A stretch of DNA of 64,000 nt from Nymphaea colorata (lineage: Eukaryota; Streptophyta; Magnoliopsida; Nymphaeales; Nymphaeaceae). This document shows, piece after piece, positions 40,084 through 51,185 of the stretch (positions are counted from its first letter, which is position 1; each line of letters opens with the position of its first letter). The DNA is taken from the NCBI RefSeq assembly GCF_008831285.2, contig NC_045141.1, positions 8,359,353 to 8,423,352 on the forward strand, written 5' to 3'. The translations under genes were made by a program, and so were the position numbers. The notes under the pieces are model-generated. The model saw nothing but the letters and a program-made list of their open reading frames with translations, was not told where the DNA came from and made no database searches.

Positions 40084-41105
40084 ATTGCAACATTTTCATG
40101 AGACCACCAAGTATCCTTGACACCGTACCAATGGCCAAAAAGGACTGCGGTATTAAAGCTGATGAATATTTGTGAAAAAAGTCTCACCTATAAGCAGTTT
40201 GGTTATATGTGCACAAAGGCTGATTCGACATGTTCAGCATGATAAGAACAGCCTAGTGATTGGAAAACATAAATCAAGATTTAACTTAGTACTATGACTA
40301 GACACCAACTCCTACTGATGCAACGCATGTTTTCTCACCTAGGATATTGATGATGCCACTGCGTCCTTTTGTGTGTGTATACAAAAAGTGCATTATTTTC
40401 GAAAAAATGCAAAAAAAAAAGTGAGAAAATGGAATTCCCCGTTAAAAATTAAAAATATATTTAAAAAACGAAAAATGAAAAAAATTCAACTCATTTCACT
40501 TATATAAATTAAATTGGTGAAATAAAATATATATGCACATAAAGAATCACATATCAAAAGTCTGAATTAACATTTGAAGAGGTTTGATCATTGCCTATCA
40601 TATGAAGGAACCTAGAAAAGAAAAGAAAAAGACAAAGACAAGAAGCTTTTTGGTTTCTTTCTGCTGTTTACTTAGACAATGACCAATAGAAAACAAAAAA
40701 AAAGTCTTCTATTCGATGAAAAAGGTTACCCATTAAATGTTTACACATGTTTATTTATTGTGCAAAATGTGGACTAATTCATATTTGAGATCAAACAAAT
40801 GCCCCCAATGCAGAAAACGATGTATAAAAAATCCCACTCATGTATAAATGGATAATGTAGATGGTTGCCGTATAAATTGGTTGGAAAGGCAGTCATAGAG
40901 AGTATACCATTCCTTATCTTGGAAAGCTACCTTTATGAACTGCCGGAGATGGATTGCATAGGGAATCATCAGTTGGACTTTTGGTTCTTAAAAGTCGAAA
41001 AGCGTGCAATATTTCTTAGTATGCTTCAAAATTAGGCATTCCTAAATATGACAAAAGAAAATGGCAAGAAAAATCGCAGAACAGAGATTGGGGTTCCGAA
41101 GAAAA
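40084..41105. other. Non-coding, no gene seen
   Basis: AT-rich sequence. It may include introns of the fragmentary genes on the minus strand on either side. No exon-like stretch could be supported. Confidence 0.5.
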
Positions 41106-41300
41106 CTCTAGGGGCCGTTTGATGGCCTGGCAATATCCTGTAGCCATGGAGAAAAATTTCAAATATTCAAAATTTTTCTCATTCCGTCTAAGGTGGAATG
41201 AAAATTATGACAAACACATTTCCGGATATTTTTTTTTCAGAAAATGTTTCCACCGCGAGAGGTGGAAACATTTTGCCGGTTTTATTTTTCTGCCATTTAG
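41106..41300. mobile_element. MITE-like end with serial hairpins
   Basis: The segment opens with GGGGCCGTTTGATGGC, a sequence typical of PIF/Harbinger or hAT MITE ends in plants. Three hairpins follow. The first is GAAAAATTT paired with AAATTTTTC (41,151-41,178). The second is CATTCC paired with GGAATG (about 41,180-41,200). The third is a perfect 14-bp stem at 41,241-41,274. I did not find a mate for the outer end, so this may be half of an element. Confidence 0.4.
41241..41274. repeat. Perfect 14-bp stem, 6-nt loop
   Basis: The arms are AAAATGTTTCCACC and GGTGGAAACATTTT, with loop GCGAGA. Confidence 0.9.
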
Positions 41301-41383
41301 GGCACCCACGCATCGCCTCCCTTTCCCTCCTGCCGCAGGCCCGCAGCTGCCTCTGTCGCCTCCGTTCTGCCTGCTGGTCGTCG

Positions 41384-41515
41384 TCTCTCTCGCCCTCTCA
41401 CTCTCCTGCTCCCTTGTCGTCTCTCTCGCCCACTCACTCTCTTGTTCCCCTCTTTGTCTCTCTCGCCCTCTCACTCTCCTGATCCCGTCCTCGTCTCTCT
41501 CACCCTTGCTGAAGA
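41384..41515. repeat. CT-rich minisatellite, unit about 36-38 bp
   Basis: Just over three copies of a unit containing GTCTCTCTCGCCCTCTCACT and then a variable C/T end. It creates a 180-codon frame on + (41,119-41,661) rich in Leu/Ser and Arg/Glu-rich shadows on the minus strand; neither is taken as coding. The CT richness and a GTTAGT donor-like site at about 41,691 would also suit an old gene leader. Confidence 0.8.
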
Positions 41516-42242
41516 AGAAGCCCTCTGTCTCTTCATCTGTCATTTGTGCAGTGGCTTCTGCGTCCGGAAACACTGATTTTGGCTCGCCGTGTTACCGTAC
41601 CGCAAGAATATGTCTTTTCCTCTCCGCGGCAACAATTTTAGGCTCGATTGTTACTCTGTGAGCAGGTCTACAAGGCTTTCGTGGAAAGGTTAGTGTTTGA
41701 ACATGAATGGTGAATAGTATTTAGTTTTTTTTTTCGTTTCTCGCTGAATTTTTGGAAATCCCTCTTTCTATTTTGGCATCTATTGTGAAAGAATTTTTTT
41801 TTTCCTGGAGGCTTCCATGTAGAAAGTCCAGTCTGTTTCTCTATCCCCCTTTTCTTTTGTGAGGGTTTCTTGTTGAAGAGATTGATATCGTTAAGTTTGT
41901 ACATTTATTAGTTCACTGGTTTCTTTGCAAATGCATTAACTTCTTAACTCGTGCTTATCAATTAGCTCAACAATTGAATGTTCCTGTCTTTTTCTTTGAA
42001 AAAGCTTGGAGCCGGAACAGACTCATCAAGCTCTGCCTTTCTTCTGTCCTGTGGATGGAATCTCTCATTTCTGAAGAGAAAGCCATTCTTTTTTATGTTG
42101 GTGTTGTTCCAAACAAAAGATTTTACTGTTTTCTTGTTTACTGAATAAGAAAATGTTTTAGATACATACCAGACAGTTAATACAAAAGAAAACCACAAGT
42201 ATACTTATGAACTCATTCTAGTGTTTATAGGTAAACACTTAC

Positions 42243-42592
42243 AGAGGATACAGCGATTGGATCTGAACATCTGCTGGAAACAGCTTGCACTCTTCAGAAA
42301 ATATCTGTGTTTGTTTTTCAGCAATAGAATCTAAGAGTTGAATATCTTTGGCAACTTGTTCATCAACACTGGAGAGAAAATGCAGCTTAGATAGGATAAA
42401 ATGACTTAAACTATTCATAATTGAACTAAGAGCTTTTCATGAGAAGTGGCTATTGCTAAGCTAGTTAAATTTTCACTTTAAGGTTCAGAATCATGTTAAC
42501 CTCCATTCCGGGCTGTCAGCATAGCAGCTTGCCTCCACAAGGTCTACAATAAGACGGAGTATATCAGAACGATCTTCATAGCTACCTCTGCC
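42243..42592 (-). CDS. AUG7: AUGMIN subunit 7, two internal exons
   Basis: AUG7 is a subunit of the plant augmin complex, which recruits gamma-tubulin to existing microtubules for branching nucleation in spindle and phragmoplast. Exon a (42,592-42,501) follows a CTTACAG acceptor and reads [20 protein letters not shown] and then [11 protein letters not shown], up to a GTTAAC donor. Exon b (42,368-42,243) follows CTCTCCAG and reads [19 protein letters not shown], then [16 protein letters not shown] and IQSLYPL, up to a GTAAGT donor. The phase is kept across the intron (split Ser codon). There is no stop or frameshift in the 73 or so codons. Both match the mid-N-terminal part of the roughly 330-residue protein. 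The earlier and later exons were not found. This is either a stranded fragment or part of a gene with very long introns. Confidence 0.88.
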
Positions 42593-42599
42593 CTGTAAG

Positions 42600-43040
42600 A
42601 TAAGACTCAATCACAGAACAATCCCATAAGTGACATCTCTTTCATGGCATGCAACATAAAAGCTTCAATGCACTATCTTTTAGAATATAGTTCACAGTCA
42701 TATCAATGTATGGTAAATAGTACATGCACATGCATACATCATAGGGTAGTTATAACTTCCATCATCTTTGTCCAATGTCCATAAAATAAATTCTCAAGAA
42801 AATTAAATTTGATTTGATGACACACTTTATAGAAAGAGTCGAAAAAACGTAGAGCAAATCCTCAGTCAAACTAATAAATTTTAGTTGTTCCCCAACTCAA
42901 ATATCTAATGTTCGGATAAACCCAATCTTATTCACAATATAGACTAAAGCTTTCTATGTTCCTTTTTCCTTTCACCTAAACATCTGGAATGAGTGATACC
43001 TTGCAGACATCAATAATCATTTCTTAGTAAAAACAGAAGG
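42600..43040. other. Non-coding, no exon seen
   Basis: I searched the minus strand for the preceding AUG7 exons (LAEIAKFLG-type text) and found none. Confidence 0.5.
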
Positions 43041-43041
43041 C

Positions 43042-43420
43042 CTCTCTCTCCCTCTCTCTCTCTCTCTCACACACACACATGCATATTAGTAATGGGTGTC
43101 TTCGAGATTATTAGCATGAATTTGCTTTTCTGCTATGCTTCTAATTCTTACAAGTTGGCTGTTATTATAGACCATAAAGGGAAGGTGCATGTTTCCCAAG
43201 TACAGATCTCTCTCTCTCTCTCCGCATGCATATTAGTAATGGGTAGTGCATGCTTCCCAAGTACAGATCTCTCCCGATCTCTCTTTCTCTCCACACACAG
43301 ATTAGTAATGGGTTTCTTCGAGATTACCAGCATGAAATTGATTTTCTGCTATGCTTCTAACTCTTTTAAGTTGGTTGCTGGTATGGGCCATAATAAAGGA
43401 AAGTGCACATTCACTTCAGT
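43042..43420 (+). repeat. Microsatellite plus tandem repeat, period about 215 bp
   Basis: A (TC)n(AC)n run at 43,042-43,078 is followed by two copies of a segment starting ATTAGTAATGGGTNTCTTCG (43,086 and about 43,301), with shared downstream text CTGCTATGCTTCTAA. A shorter third piece (GCATATTAGTAATGGGTAGT) lies between them near 43,227. Confidence 0.8.
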
Positions 43421-44579
43421 ATGCATTTTCTTGTGTCTTTAACATTTGCATCAAATAGTTTAGATTTTTGAACTCAGTGATTTGATTCGACTCGATTGGA
43501 TTCAGGGTAGATGAAATGTAACGGTCTTGGGAGGATTCTTAGTTAAGGCATGATCAGCAAGTTCCAATGAAAGGCATCTGAGTGGGGGAACTCTCATTAA
43601 TTTATTGCAAACATGATCAACAAGTTGATTCCTATTTTTTTGTTTTATTGCAAGTTGATCAGCAAATCCCCTTCATAGAATGTTGCCACTGGGGAGTTCA
43701 GTTTGATTCAAGAAAGCTATAAGGCTTGATGAAACATCATGAAACATCAGGAAATGGGCTTATGCATGGTATCTTTATCTGCACAATGCAGTTTATATTT
43801 TTGCTGTCTGAAAGGAGTGCTAAAAGCCTAAAACACATACCTGGTATCTTCTAGAATCAAAACGTTTCAAAGAGATGGCAGCCCATGGGCAAACACCAAT
43901 GATTACTTTTAAAGGAAGACAACCCGAGGAAGATCTCAGACTGCATTTCTGCATGCCATGCCAAACATTTGTGTATTTTGGAATTAGAGTGCCTTAATTA
44001 TGCATGTTTCTTCTTAACCAGATGGCTGAAATGGATCCCCTCTTTTTGACATCCTTTCGTTACTGTTGATGCACACTCAGAGTAGTTGTTAGTTTACATA
44101 TTTTAATGATGTAGTGGACCTTTATTGCAAGTTGGAGACAAAACTGCATTACAATTTTTGATGTAGACATTGAAAACAGCAAGTCAATTGCTTTCTTCCA
44201 TTATTTTGAATATTATTCATTTAGTAATTGCAAAATTTAACAACTAAATCTTATGTATGTGCTAACGTCTTTGGAATTTTCTGTCGTCAATGTCATTAGT
44301 TACTGATTTCCAGTTCAGCACTTGCTATGCCCTTATGCTTGCCATTAGACACGTATGTATTTTCATTTTCAGTTCATCAGCTGTTATGACGCCTTGTTCG
44401 AAGATGAAGCCCTGACATAAGTATGACGTCTTGTTCGAAGGTGGTGCAAGGGGCATATTTGATTTTGTTGAGCTTCTTTTTGTTTTGGTGGATGCAAAGA
44501 ATTACCCAACTCCTTCTCATCATCAAAATCAGACAGGCCAAATTTTGTGGGCTCATTTAGGCGAACCAGAGCCACTCAA

Positions 44580-45990
44580 CCCTGGTCCCTTCTCCAGCCA
44601 TCACCACCAAACCTGGCCACAGCCACAGGTGTCGAATGGTTACACTCGATTATGGTGTTGGCCAAGGCTTAACCATTCCATACAATTCACTCAGGCTACA
44701 GTGATTGGTTATCCAACACCCTGCCCTCTCTTTTTTCATGCTCTTTTCCCACCAATAGAAAAGAATGTGAGGAGAGGATAGACTTATTATGAAGCTTTTA
44801 CTCCTTTTAGTTATTCTGTAGCTTCTACATCCCCACTTCTATTAATAAGAATATTTTTTGTTGTCCAGGCATCTCTTCTACATTTCTATTTTCGAATTTC
44901 CCCTCCCTTGAAGACTGAGATTAATTTAGGCTGTGCCCATAATTTGGCCGTAGCCTTTCATATTTCCATTTTCCTTTTAATGAGTTCAGAAGAATTCTAA
45001 TCTGAGTTAAAGATTAAACTTGGCTTGAATACTTAAGATGCAGTAAAAATTAAACTCCACTCTGTCCTCTCAGTCAAACACAGAACACTATACTTGCACT
45101 TTCAGTGGGACCTGAGTTATAACAAACTGAAAATCTTGAATTTCTTTTTAAGGGTTAATGCATGTGAAGAGAAATACATCAATCTTTATTGAATATAATT
45201 TTTTTTTATTATATTTTTTGCACATAGGTTCTCATTTGATTAAGGTTACTGCAATCTTTAGGTGTGATTGAGATACTACACACGCATGTTTGCTCCAGTC
45301 ATTACCACCGAACCTGTCCACAGCCACAGGTGCTGAATGGTTACACTCAATTCAGGTGTTGGCCAAGGCTTAACCGTTCCATACAATTCACTTAGGCTAC
45401 AGTGATTGGTTATCCAACACCCCATCCTCTTTTTTTTCATGCTCTTTCTCCACCAATAGAAAGGAATCTGGGGAGACGATAGACTGATTATGAAGCTTTT
45501 ACTCTTTTTAGTTATTATATAGCTTCTATATCCCCACTTCTATTAATGAGAATATTCTTTGCTGTCCATGCATCTGTTCTACATTTCTATTTTCAAATTT
45601 TCCCTTCCCTGAAGACCAAGATCAATTTAGGCTGTGCCCAGAATTTGGCCATAGCCTTTCATATTTATATTTTCATTTTAACGAGTTCAGAAGAATTCTA
45701 ATTTAAGTTAAAGATTAAACTTGAATCCTTAATTTATGGTAAAAATTAAACTCCATTTGGCGCTCTCATTCAAACACAGAACACTATATTTTTGCACTTT
45801 CAGTGGGACCTGAGTCATGTCAAACTGAAAGTCTTAAATTTCTTTTTAAGGATTAATGCACTTGAAGAGAAGTACGTTAGTCTTTATTGGAATATAATTT
45901 TTTATTATTATTTTTAGCACGTAGGGTCTGATTTGATTAAGGTTACTACAATCTTACGGTGTCATTGAGATACTACACACACATGTTTGC
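44580..45990 (-). repeat. Tandem duplication, period about 696 bp (right arm)
   Basis: The segment containing GCCACAGGTG, TTGGCCAAGGCTTAACC and TACAGTGATTGGTTATCCAA occurs at about 44,620 and 45,325. The rest of the unit continues to about 45,990. It is the mirror of 8,238-9,185 and more complete. Confidence 0.8.
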
Positions 45991-47252
45991 TCCTGCATGA
46001 TACGGATTGACTTGCCAAAATCTCTTCGAAGCTACATATAGTCAAGTGGTCATGCATGACAGATCCTCTGTATGTCCTCGCGCTTGAAAGGTTCCAATCA
46101 TTTTCTTTCTATGTTTCCTGTTATTTTAGCAAAATAGGGATCGGTAAAGTAGCCAACTCTTTCGCTTATGCTGCTTGCTAAAGCATAAGCCTTCTGCTTG
46201 TTCCGTATAGCGTGAGAGAAGTCTTTGGACGTAAAGGAATCTGACTTTTGTGTTCTGGGATGTAATATAGGGTTTGCATATAAGTTTTTTAAGACTTTAG
46301 TTCTAAGTCTTCTGACTATCTAGCTCAAAGTGACCATGAGGGTATTTATTTTGGTGTTACCCTTGGAATAATTGTTCTAGAATAAGAACTGTTGCCATAA
46401 TTGCGTCTGGTTCCTATTCCATGTGCAGCATGAACAGAAACATCTGGTTCGAATGTTCTTGCAACCAGGTGCATCTGTTCCTCTTGGAACAGATGCTTGA
46501 TTGCCAATAATCAACATATATATATATATATTTACATATGAGAGCATGGACATTATGTTCATACATTAAGCTTATTATCTCTTATTTTGGAGAGAAAATG
46601 TTATTTTCATTTATACAACCTCTGTCTTCACTTCTTACATTAGTTGCTTGACTAGATTGGAATTGTTATACTCATTTAGCTCAGTATGAATCCCTAAAAC
46701 CGATGCATGGCCAAGCTCAGCCAAACGATCATGGACACATAGAACCACATGTATAGAACGTTAACTCAATATTGTAAAGTTGGTATGTTACTTCAACGTG
46801 GATTTTTAGGATAGGATAAATCTTAAACTTACTATTGCTATAATTCAGTGTTTCAGGTTGATTAAATACCATTGGTTGTTGGTTTTGGCAAGTTATTTTT
46901 TGTTTTAACCTATGCCATAAACCATGAAAATTGTATATGGACTTAAAGAAAAGGAAAGCCCTCCTTGACTATGCTTTTTATTCTCATTGCTATTCTATTT
47001 CAAAAAGAAAGAGTGGTGGAATCTATTTTAACAGCAGTGTGACTTGAACTTGCACATATAAGAAACTTTGCTACGAAAATCTCTGTAAGATCCATAATGT
47101 TGGTAGATACATGTTCCTTTCTTTTTTTTTGGTTCTTTCAGTTGTCCTTTAATATATTTGAACAATTTATAATAGTTAAGAGAACTGTCAAACATGTTGT
47201 AGTTGTGGTATGCCTTTAAAATACCTTTTTTTTGTCTTCATGTGACTGTTGA

Positions 47253-47599
47253 CAATTTTATTGATGTCCATGGAGGGAATCTAAAATACATGAAGGGAGC
47301 CTATGTCTACAACAAAATCAGCATTTATTGATATTGATGATTTTGACAAACTACTGAACCAGTTACAACTTGGAGGTATTTGTATCAGTTTTTTAAATGT
47401 CTAATTGTCCATTGTTTTTTCATGTTCTCCATGAGCAAGGTGTTCTTTGTCACAATCATAAATTACTTGCTATTTTTTTGTTGCAGCTCTAGTTAGATAT
47501 GTTGCTTTTCAAGATGTAGGAGGCAATGGGGCTTGTTAGAGTGTATTTGAATCCCCGTCAAAGGCCTAATTACGTCAAGTCTTTTATTCTCTACTCGAG
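47253..47599 (+). pseudogene. DRG-type GTP-binding protein fragment (right arm)
   Basis: Exon a (to 47,375) reads FIDVHGGNLKYMKGAYVYNK with an intact G4-like NKI. It then needs a frameshift to continue DIDDFDKLLNQ, and it ends at a GTATTT donor. Exon b (47,487-47,599) follows TTGTTGCAG. In one frame it reads L-stop-LDMLLFKM-stop-EAMGLVRVYLNPRQRPNY, which is recognisable as the DRG stretch LNLDRLLAKMWEEMGLVRVY followed by the TGS lead-in, with two in-frame TAG stops. It ends at GTAAAT. The N-terminal G1-G3 region and the rest of TGS are missing. This copy keeps frame better than the left one through MGLVRVY, while the left keeps different parts, so both derive from one captured or duplicated ancestor. 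Confidence 0.82.
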
Positions 47600-48254
47600 G
47601 TAAATATCTTATGTTATTTTAGTATTGATTGGTTGCTTGCTTTTGAGTTATCGTCATAGACTTAGTATTATTACCATGCACTTTTTGTGCATGTCAAATG
47701 TTAATGGGTTGCCCAATTTCATTTATATCAAGCCAAAACTAGCAAAGCAACAAGTTGTGACACATAAGTTTTAGCATATAATGCCCACAAAGATTATGAC
47801 AAAAATTTAAAGAAAAGAAAAGGAAGCAAAAAGCTTTATTATCTCATGTCAAAGTCAGAAATGAAGGTTAAAACTGTCTGCTAGTTTGTGTGCTGATAGA
47901 AAATTAATTTTGTTGTTACCAATAATTTTCCATCAAAGATTGTGAAATATTTAATAACTTGCAAGTATGGCAGATGAAAAAAAAAACAATGCTTTCATTT
48001 ATTTAAGCAACACACTTGCGAGGCACTTTTTCATCGAACCGTTAGAAGTAAAATAAATTCATTAAACTTGACATGGTTTAATTTGACATACAACCTTTGT
48101 TAAAATCCAACATTAGTTATATTCTACCATATTGTTGAGAGAAAAGTAAATTAAAATAAAAACATAGCTAACTTGTAGAAAAGATACAAGTGTTAATCAT
48201 AAAACAAATAGGGAGGGACACTTGAGCTATAAGATAAGCATGCAGCTGAAGCGG

Positions 48255-48440
48255 GTGGGCTCTCAATGTCTCCGATACTGGTTAGGGCAAGATATACGGT
48301 GGCAAAAACTACCGTTGTGGGTCTACAGCGGTGAAGACTTGAAGCGATGTTAAACATCACTGGTATACATGGATTTAGCGGCGACGAAATCACCGCTGTA
48401 GGGCACATATAACAACCACTAAATCACCAGTATAGATAAG
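48255..48440. repeat. CACTA-like subterminal repeat cluster, right arm
   Basis: This is the mirror of 5,090-5,290: ACCGTTGTGGGTCTACAGCG, TAGCGGCGACGAAATCACCG and TCACCAGTATAGATAAGG. No CACTA terminal repeat was found beyond it. Confidence 0.5.
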
Positions 48441-48587
48441 GATGCACACCTGTCATCAAGCAAGTTCCAGTTCCAATCAATCAATGATATGTCTCGCGAG
48501 ATCCATTCCTTTCAAGTCATTGCACTTGGGTAAAATGCAGCCACATTTTTTGTTTTAGGATGATATGTCTCGCGAGATCCATTCCCT

Positions 48588-48857
48588 CTTGACTCCCTTA
48601 TAAACTTGAGTTTTCAAATCAAGCGTAACTGAACAAGTTCGAGTTGAGCTTGAGTTAGCTTGACTACTCGACTACTCTGGCTCACGAAGTTAAAGATAAA
48701 TATAATGGGAAAATAACTTGAACTTGACTCCCTTATAAACTTGAGTTTTCAAATCAAGCATAACTGAACAAGTTCGAGTTGAGTTTGAGTTAGCTTGACT
48801 ACTCGACTACTCTGGCTCACGAAGTTAAAGATAAATATAATGGAAAAATATGGTACA
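48588..48857 (+). repeat. 135-bp tandem duplication, nearly identical
   Basis: CTTGACTCCCTTATAAACTT starts at 48,588 and again at 48,723. The two 135-bp copies differ at only a few bases, so this is a recent event. A diverged third version lies near 49,880-49,955. All are rich in ACTCGA/TCGAGT words. Confidence 0.9.
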
Positions 48858-49149
48858 TTTTTAGAACAAATTAAAAAAACTTAAAAGTCAGAGAAAAGTC
48901 GAATAAATGAGAAACTAATAAGGCAACATTAAAAAAATAGATAAGAAATAAATAAGAATTGGAAAGTGGAAACAAGCAGTTTGACAATAAAAAAGAGTGA
49001 AAAAATGCCTAAAGTGAAAAAAAAGGGAAAATGAGAATAATGCAGAAAAATGCGTTTTTTTGCTATTGCATTTTTTTTTTCAAAAATGAAATGGCAGTTT
49101 TTTTCTTTTTATTAGGCTGACTTATTTTTCACACACTTAATGCTTTTTT

Positions 49150-49640
49150 TTTAATGTGTTTTTTGTCTGCCGACCAGCCCATATCACACGGTTGTGTTAT
49201 AAGCCTACTCTCTTGAAAGAAATGCGACATATCGCTTTCTTATTTTCAGATTTTCTGTTTTCAGCACGGTCTTCTTATCTCCACATTGAATGCCTTAATT
49301 GGTGCAATAGATTACATCAACAAGATTTTGTCTTACCTTGGCAAACATATTTTCAATATCATGCTCTTTTTGCCAGTTTTCAACTCTGGTTTTTTTTTTT
49401 AAAAAAAAATTCTATTTTTTTTTAATTGAAGTTGAGTACACTGCAAATAGTGGAAGGGCCTGTTGAACATTAACAGCGGAACTATTCCCACTTAGCAGAT
49501 GATTGATGCTACTAGAATCAGCCTGAATCGGTTCGAATGGGCCGAGACATCATTTACAATAAATGCTTCAGTTCTGTGGCCAACTCAGAAGGACTAGTCC
49601 TCTGGCTGCACACATGGAGCCGTTGCTGGGCTCAAGCTCG
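49150..49640 (+). repeat. Repeat module R, copy 1
   Basis: Shared landmarks with 59,985-60,480 and 56,270-56,470 are CTTCTTATNTCCACAT, TTNCAATATCATGNTCTNTTTT, then TTGAGTACACTGCA, TTGATNNTACNAGAATCNGC and CAATAAATGCTTC. It is non-coding, and a CTCGAG-rich stretch follows (49,625-49,760). Confidence 0.7.
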
Positions 49641-51185
49641 AGTCAAGCTGTTTAAAATAAGCAAAAGGTTGACTCGATAGACCAAAATCGTGGCTTGAGC
49701 TCGACTCGAGCTGTACAATATCAGCAAAAGGTTGACTCAATAGACCAAATCGTGGCTTGGCTTTGGCTTATTTAAGTTCTTTTACCAACTTTTCCTTCAA
49801 TTTCTTTGTCTTAAATTTGAAAATTATAAAAAAAAAGCCAAATTAAAGAAAATAGAGTCAAATTCATGTAACTCGAACTGGACTCCTTTATGAACTTGCG
49901 TTATCAAATTGATCATAACTGAACAAGATCGAGTCTCGCTTGAGTTAGCTTGACTAACTGCACTGCCCTATCCAATCCCAAAGAATTTGGGCACTAGTCA
50001 ACTACTCCGGCTCATGAAGTTAAGGTTTAGTGTGTGCTCATGAAGAGAAGTGAAACCATGAACAAGTTATGTTCCAGCTTTTCCTGTTTCAAAAGAAAGT
50101 GAATTGATTACTGTGGGATGGCAAGGTCTATATCCTTGTGGTTTTATGTTAATATAAACGGTGAAGGCACTTATTTTTCCAAATAAGTTGACAGGAACAT
50201 TTGAAAGTTTATCTAATATATGGGGATAAGAAGAAAAACAAAATATTTGCACTGTTGATTAAGTAAACTTTTACTAGTTACTATATAGCTTACGTATAAT
50301 TATTAAGATGAAATGACTAAAAGTAGTTTCCACATAAACAAATTAATTAGCTCATTAATTTTCATTATCGGCCACTGTGACAATACTAAATAACATAAAT
50401 ACGTGGTTAACTATGTCCCAACCAGTTATGCCTTATTATTAATACATGAAAGCATAAGAGATTAAAATCGATGTTGCTTTTACTTAATTATACAATAATT
50501 AGGCTAGAAAGCATAGGCGAGCGTAAATGTTCGTTTAAAAGGTACTAATTTTATATATATAGTAGTTTATCATGGAACAACTGTGTGGCTGTTATAATAA
50601 CAAAAGTTAGTTGTATTGTTGTGAGTTGCCAGATGCTTCCTGGTGGCACTAGGAATTCTCCATTCTGGATCTTGGACTCGATCTGGTTGGATTTCGACCC
50701 AAGTCCCATTGTCAACCCGACCATCGTAATGAAACATCACTAATTTGGTTTTGCGATTCCACTTTGATTAGGTATGTAAATAGATTTAATAAGTTTACCA
50801 CTTGACCTGATTTTGGATCCATTTTTGGTGCAGAAATTTGGAGCAAGCAGGTAGTGGAAGGCTAATGAGAATGGGAGTCCAATGTTCTAGTGGGATCCAA
50901 CAAGGATGTGAATTGATACATATACCACAACCGATTTGTTAACATAGCAGCTAGTGGAAGGCTAATTCCTACTTTATAAGACATATAAGGTTAAAGAAAA
51001 GGGGAAGTGCGTTAGCCAATAGATGTTAACTTTGTCACCAATTGTGGAAGAACATTTACTGTTTTACTCGCATTTTGCTAAAAGTAAGTTTTTATAGCAG
51101 GATGTTGGGAAACACAATAATAAGTCAGAAGCAAAAGCAGATCCCTTGTTTTTCCAAATAAATGTAAAGGATTGGTTTATTTTTG
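49641..51185. other. Non-coding 3' flank of the receptor kinase relic
   Basis: No gene is seen. It includes CTCGAG-type motifs at 49,625-49,730 and the third diverged copy of the 135-bp unit. The rest is AT-rich. Confidence 0.5.

Larger units (their letters stand above)
43626..48561 (-). repeat. Inverted repeat arm, right
   Basis: This is the reverse-complement counterpart of 4,977-9,209 joined to 18,926-19,739. Here the two blocks are continuous, so this copy probably shows the original order. It contains the 696-bp tandem duplication (about 44,580-45,990), the DRG relic (47,253-47,599, + strand) and a CACTA-like cluster (about 48,255-48,440). The outer end stops abruptly at about 48,561, within sequence that continues for a further 1.9 kb in module A on the left. 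A 26-base word (ATGATATGTCTCGCGAGATC and on) is repeated at 48,485 and 48,562. Confidence 0.85.

Noticed and set aside
41119-41661. 180-codon open frame on +, and overlapping minus frames
   Set aside because: It is produced by the CT-rich minisatellite and the hairpin-rich repeat upstream; the amino-acid text is simple Ser/Leu or Arg/Glu repetition without domain.
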